From contig JAJDVM010000311.1 of NCBI GenBank assembly GCA_022826125.1, positions 1 through 64,000 on the forward strand: 64,000 nt of DNA, in the 5' to 3' direction. Under the pieces are notes generated by a model. That model was not told the origin of the DNA, ran no database searches, and was given only the letters and a program-made list of their open reading frames with translations. Within the stretch, counting starts at the first letter, position 1. Each line of letters opens with the position of its first letter. Positions 60,954 to 64,000 of the stretch are shown here, in pieces. Origin of the DNA: Defluviicoccus sp. Its GTDB lineage: Bacteria > Pseudomonadota > Alphaproteobacteria > MPNO01. A program made the translations under genes and the position numbers.

Positions 60954-63821
60954 TCAGGCCCGGACGCGGTGCGGCGCAGCCGGTTCTGCGCCGGCGCCGT
61001 TGAGAACCCGGGTCAGGTACTGGCCGGTAAAGCTCGACTCCACCCCGGCGACATCCTCCGGCCGGCCCGTGGCGACTATGCGGCCGCCCTTGTCGCCGCC
61101 CTCCGGGCCGAGGTCGACGATCCAGTCCGCCGTCTTGATGACTTCCAGATTGTGTTCGATCACGATCACCGTGTTTCCCTGATCGACGAGGGCGTGGAGG
61201 ACCGCGAGCAGGTTGCGGACGTCCTCGAAATGAAGCCCCGTCGTGGGTTCGTCGAGGATGTAGACGGTCTTGCCCGTCGAGCGGCGGGACAGCTCCTTCG
61301 AAAGCTTCACCCGCTGGGCCTCCCCGCCCGAGAGCGTCGTTGCCTGCTGGCCGATCCTGATATAGCCCAGCCCGACCTTCTGGAGCATGAGCAGCTTGTC
61401 GCGGATCGCGGGAACCGCGCTGAAGAAGGTGCAGCCCTCGTCCACCGTCATGGCGAGCACTTCGGCGATCGACTTGCCGCGGAAACCGATCTCCAGCGTC
61501 TCGCGGTTGTAGCGCGCGCCCTTGCAGACGTCGCACTGGACGTAAACGTCGGGCAGGAAGTGCATCTCGATCTTGATCTCGCCGTCGCCCTGGCAGGCCT
61601 CGCAGCGTCCGCCCTTGACGTTGAACGAGAACCGGCCCGGCTTGTAGCCGCGCGCGCGCGACTCCGGCAGGTTGGCGAACCAGTCGCGGATCGGGGTGAA
61701 GGCGCCGGTGTAGGTCGCCGGATTCGAGCGCGGCGTGCGACCGATAGGCGACTGGTCGATGTCGACGATCTTGTCGATCAGCTCCAGCCCCTCGATCTCC
61801 TCGTGCGCGCCGGGATGGGCGCGCGCGCCGTGGAGCCGGCGTGCGATCGCCTTGTAGAGGGTCTCGATGATCAGCGTCGACTTGCCGCTGCCCGAAACGC
61901 CGGTCACGCAAACGAACGCGCCGAGCGGGATTTCCGCCGAAATCGAGTCGAGATTGTTGGCGCTCGCCCCCTCCACGCGGATGCGGCGGCCGGTGTCGAT
62001 AGGGCGCCGTTCTTCCGGCACCTCGATGGTGCGATCGCCGCGGAGGTATTTCGCGGTCAGGCTCTTCCGCGAGCGAATCACCGCCTGCGGTTTTCCGGCG
62101 GCGACGACCTCTCCCCCGTGGACGCCGGCGCCGGGTCCGAGGTCGATCAGGTGATCGGCGCTGCGGATCGCTTCCTCGTCATGCTCGACGACGATCACCG
62201 TGTTGCCCAGGTCGCGCAGCCGCTTGAGGGTCGCCAGCAGCCGCACGTTGTCGCGCTGGTGCAGCCCGATGGAAGGCTCGTCGAGCACGTAAAGCACGCC
62301 GGTGAGGCCGGAGCCGATCTGCGAGGCGAGCCGGATACGCTGGCTCTCGCCGCCGGACAGCGTCGCCGAACTGCGGGAGAGCGTCAGATATTCCAGCCCC
62401 ACATTGGCGAGGAAGCCCAGCCGCTCGTTGATCTCCTTGAGGATCGACCGCGCGATCTCCTGGCTCTTCGGCGGAAGCGTCGGGGAAAGCGCCTTGAACC
62501 AGCCGACCGCCTCGGCGATCGACATCTCGGCGACCTGGCTGATGTGAAGCCCGGCGAGCTTGACCGCGAGCGCCTCGGGCTTGAGACGCATGCCGGCGCA
62601 GGTGTCGCAATCGTCGACGTTCTGATAGCGGCCGAGATCCTCGCGCACCCAGGACGAGTCGGTCTCGCGGAAGCGGCGTTCCATGTTGGGCAGCACGCCC
62701 TCGAACGGACGGTCGATGGTGTAGCTGCGCTTGCCGTCGTTGTAGGACATCTCGACCGGCTCTTCGCCGGTGCCGTAGAGGATTCCGTCCCGGATCGCGG
62801 GCTCGAGCTCGCGGAACGGCGTCGCGGTGGAGGCGCCGAAATGCCGGGCGAGGGAGTCCAGCGTCTGCTCGTAATAACTGGACGACGAATTCGCCCACGG
62901 CGCGATCGCCCCGGCGCGCAACGACTTTCCGGGATCGGGAACCACCAGATCGGGATCGAAGAACATCCTGGTCCCGAGCCCGTCGCAGGCGGGGCAGGCG
63001 CCAAAGGGGTTGTTGAAGGAGAACAGGCGGGGCTCGATCTCGTCGATGGTGAAGCCCGAGACCGGGCAGGCGAACTTGGCCGAGAAGATCGTGCGGTCGC
63101 CGCTGTCGGCGTTCTCCGCGACCGCGATGCCTTCGGTCAGGGCGAGCGCGGTCTCCAGCGAATCGGCGAGCCGGTTGCCGGGGTCAGGGCGGATCACCAG
63201 CCGGTCGACGACAACCTCGATGTCGTGCTTGAACTTCTTGTCGAGCGCGGGCACGGCGTCGATGTCGTACAGGGTCCCGTCGACCTTGACCCGGGTGAAG
63301 CCCTGCTTCTGCAAGTCCCGGAACTCCCTGCGGTACTCGCCCTTGCGGCCGCGGACGATCGGGGCGAGCAGGTAGATCCGGGTGCCTTCCTCCATCTCCT
63401 GCATGCGGTCGACCATCTGCGAGACCGTCTGGCTCTCGATCGGAAGGCCGGTGGCGGGCGAGTAGGGGACCCCGACGCGCGCGAAGAGGAGCCGCATGTA
63501 GTCGTAGACTTCCGTCACGGTGCCCACCGTGGAGCGCGGGTTCCGGGAGGTCGTCTTCTGCTCGATCGAGATCGCCGGGGACAGCCCGTCGATGGAATCG
63601 ACGTCGGGCTTCTGCATCAGTTCGAGGAACTGGCGGGCATAGGCCGACAGGCTCTCGACATAGCGCCGCTGCCCCTCGGCATAGATGGTGTCGAAGGCGA
63701 GGGTGGATTTCCCCGAGCCCGAGAGCCCGGTCAGAACGACAAGCGCGTTGCGCGGAATCTCCACGTCGACGTTCTTCAGATTGTGTTCCCGGGCGCCGCG
63801 AACGACGATTTTGGACTGCAT
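60954..63821 (-). CDS. uvrA: excinuclease ABC subunit A
   Basis: A 955-residue nucleotide excision repair ATPase. Two ABC modules have Walker A sites [14 protein letters not shown] (about residue 31) and [11 protein letters not shown] (about residue 640), with signatures [10 protein letters not shown] and [10 protein letters not shown]. Zinc-finger cysteines are CPVSGF/CPACDG and [14 protein letters not shown]. Head of the operon uvrA-chaC-trmFO. Divergent from the gene cut by the right window edge. Confidence 0.97.
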   Translation of the reverse strand: MQSKIVVRGAREHNLKNVDVEIPRNALVVLTGLSGSGKSTLAFDTIYAEGQRRYVESLSAYARQFLELMQKPDVDSIDGLSPAISIEQKTTSRNPRSTVGTVTEVYDYMRLLFARVGVPYSPATGLPIESQTVSQMVDRMQEMEEGTRIYLLAPIVRGRKGEYRREFRDLQKQGFTRVKVDGTLYDIDAVPALDKKFKHDIEVVVDRLVIRPDPGNRLADSLETALALTEGIAVAENADSGDRTIFSAKFACPVSGFTIDEIEPRLFSFNNPFGACPACDGLGTRMFFDPDLVVPDPGKSLRAGAIAPWANSSSSYYEQTLDSLARHFGASTATPFRELEPAIRDGILYGTGEEPVEMSYNDGKRSYTIDRPFEGVLPNMERRFRETDSSWVREDLGRYQNVDDCDTCAGMRLKPEALAVKLAGLHISQVAEMSIAEAVGWFKALSPTLPPKSQEIARSILKEINERLGFLANVGLEYLTLSRSSATLSGGESQRIRLASQIGSGLTGVLYVLDEPSIGLHQRDNVRLLATLKRLRDLGNTVIVVEHDEEAIRSADHLIDLGPGAGVHGGEVVAAGKPQAVIRSRKSLTAKYLRGDRTIEVPEERRPIDTGRRIRVEGASANNLDSISAEIPLGAFVCVTGVSGSGKSTLIIETLYKAIARRLHGARAHPGAHEEIEGLELIDKIVDIDQSPIGRTPRSNPATYTGAFTPIRDWFANLPESRARGYKPGRFSFNVKGGRCEACQGDGEIKIEMHFLPDVYVQCDVCKGARYNRETLEIGFRGKSIAEVLAMTVDEGCTFFSAVPAIRDKLLMLQKVGLGYIRIGQQATTLSGGEAQRVKLSKELSRRSTGKTVYILDEPTTGLHFEDVRNLLAVLHALVDQGNTVIVIEHNLEVIKTADWIVDLGPEGGDKGGRIVATGRPEDVAGVESSFTGQYLTRVLNGAGAEPAAPHRVRA

Positions 63822-63947
63822 GATGCTTCGTGTCAGGGACCGGGCCGCAGGTTACTCCATCGGCCTTCGAGAGCAGAAATACATTCGCCCCGACCGGCCC
63901 GCAATGGCCGAGTCTGCTAACCTGTTCCGCAGGCCGGGGAGGGGACA

Positions 63948-64000
63948 ATGAAGCGCTGCGCGATCATCGACGACTATCAGGGCTGCGCGCTCGGCATGGC
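63948..64000 (+). CDS. start of D-2-hydroxyacid dehydrogenase family protein, partial
   Basis: The first 17 codons after an ATG with GGGGAGGGGA just upstream. The reading [18 protein letters not shown] matches the usual N-terminus of NAD-dependent D-2-hydroxyacid dehydrogenases (IxDDYQG-AL-MA). The gene continues past the window. Confidence 0.7.
   Translation, partial: MKRCAIIDDYQGCALGM

Noticed and set aside
60663-63920. Plus-strand ORF of 1085 codons
   Set aside because: It is the antisense shadow of uvrA; UvrA motifs on the minus strand are complete, and the plus-strand protein shows no domain.

Overview
The window is about 64 kb of GC-rich DNA that reads as the chromosome of an alphaproteobacterium. 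The main evidence is the block erpA-argS-SPOR-nagZ-scpA-scpB-tatABC-serS-pcm-LysM/M23-yajC-secD-secF-Mth938 (40-55 kb), the two-domain dCTP deaminase, and the hopanoid/NDUFAF6-like squalene-synthase genes. No rRNA, tRNA, CRISPR array, transposase or prophage was found. Genes are tightly packed and many start or stop inside their neighbours. Protein identities rest on motifs and family knowledge only; no database search was run.

Region 1 (0-29 kb) is a catabolic mosaic. It opens with a lone RelE/HigB-type toxin. A minus-strand operon follows: TfdA-type dioxygenase, a COG2159 amidohydrolase cut in two by an in-frame TAG, two near-identical luciferase-like monooxygenases (LLM), and a gentisate-dioxygenase-like cupin. 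Next are a divergent TRAP transporter (dctP / dctQM) and a minus-strand set: AtzG-like, AtzE-like amidase, malonyl-CoA decarboxylase, and an isolated CoxL/xanthine-dehydrogenase-type molybdenum subunit. An unusual M20-family protein is coupled to a Rieske oxygenase, followed by a VapBC pair and a complete Liv-type ABC transporter (livKHMGF). Then come dCTP deaminase, an 801-residue flavoprotein fusion (aromatic-acyl-CoA monooxygenase plus Old Yellow Enzyme domain), an orphan HTH antitoxin and a group D flavin monooxygenase.

Region 2 (28-39 kb) holds a second Liv-type ABC transporter in the order K-G-F-(small membrane protein)-H-M. It continues with an MFS transporter, a TAXI-type binding protein without a signal peptide, a third LLM enzyme, a YciI-like protein, a heme-oxygenase-like diiron oxidase candidate and a UbiD-type decarboxylase. 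Regions 1 and 2 together suggest uptake and oxidative breakdown of aromatic or heterocyclic acids, partly as CoA thioesters. The substrates cannot be read from sequence.

Region 3 (39-64 kb) is housekeeping: exodeoxyribonuclease III, ErpA, ArgS, a SPOR protein, NagZ, an M50 protease, condensin ScpAB, TatABC, SerS, Pcm, a LysM/LytM lipoprotein, a DUF815 ATPase, YajC-SecD-SecF and an Mth938-like protein. It ends with a PuuD-type membrane domain, HpnE with a degenerate squalene-synthase-like partner, an NDUFAF6-like protein, TrmFO, ChaC, UvrA and the first codons of a D-2-hydroxyacid dehydrogenase.

Two copies of a paired REP/BIME-like palindrome (5.8 and 29.5 kb) and one copy of a different inverted-repeat element (23.7 kb) lie between genes. 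No intergenic stretch exceeds about 300 bases. The observations most worth a second look are the amber-split amidohydrolase, the molybdoenzyme/amidase/malonyl-CoA decarboxylase set, the M20 protein lacking metal ligands next to a Rieske oxygenase, the diiron oxidase candidate facing UbiD, the polyampholytic YajC tail, and the squalene synthase homologue without aspartate-rich motifs.
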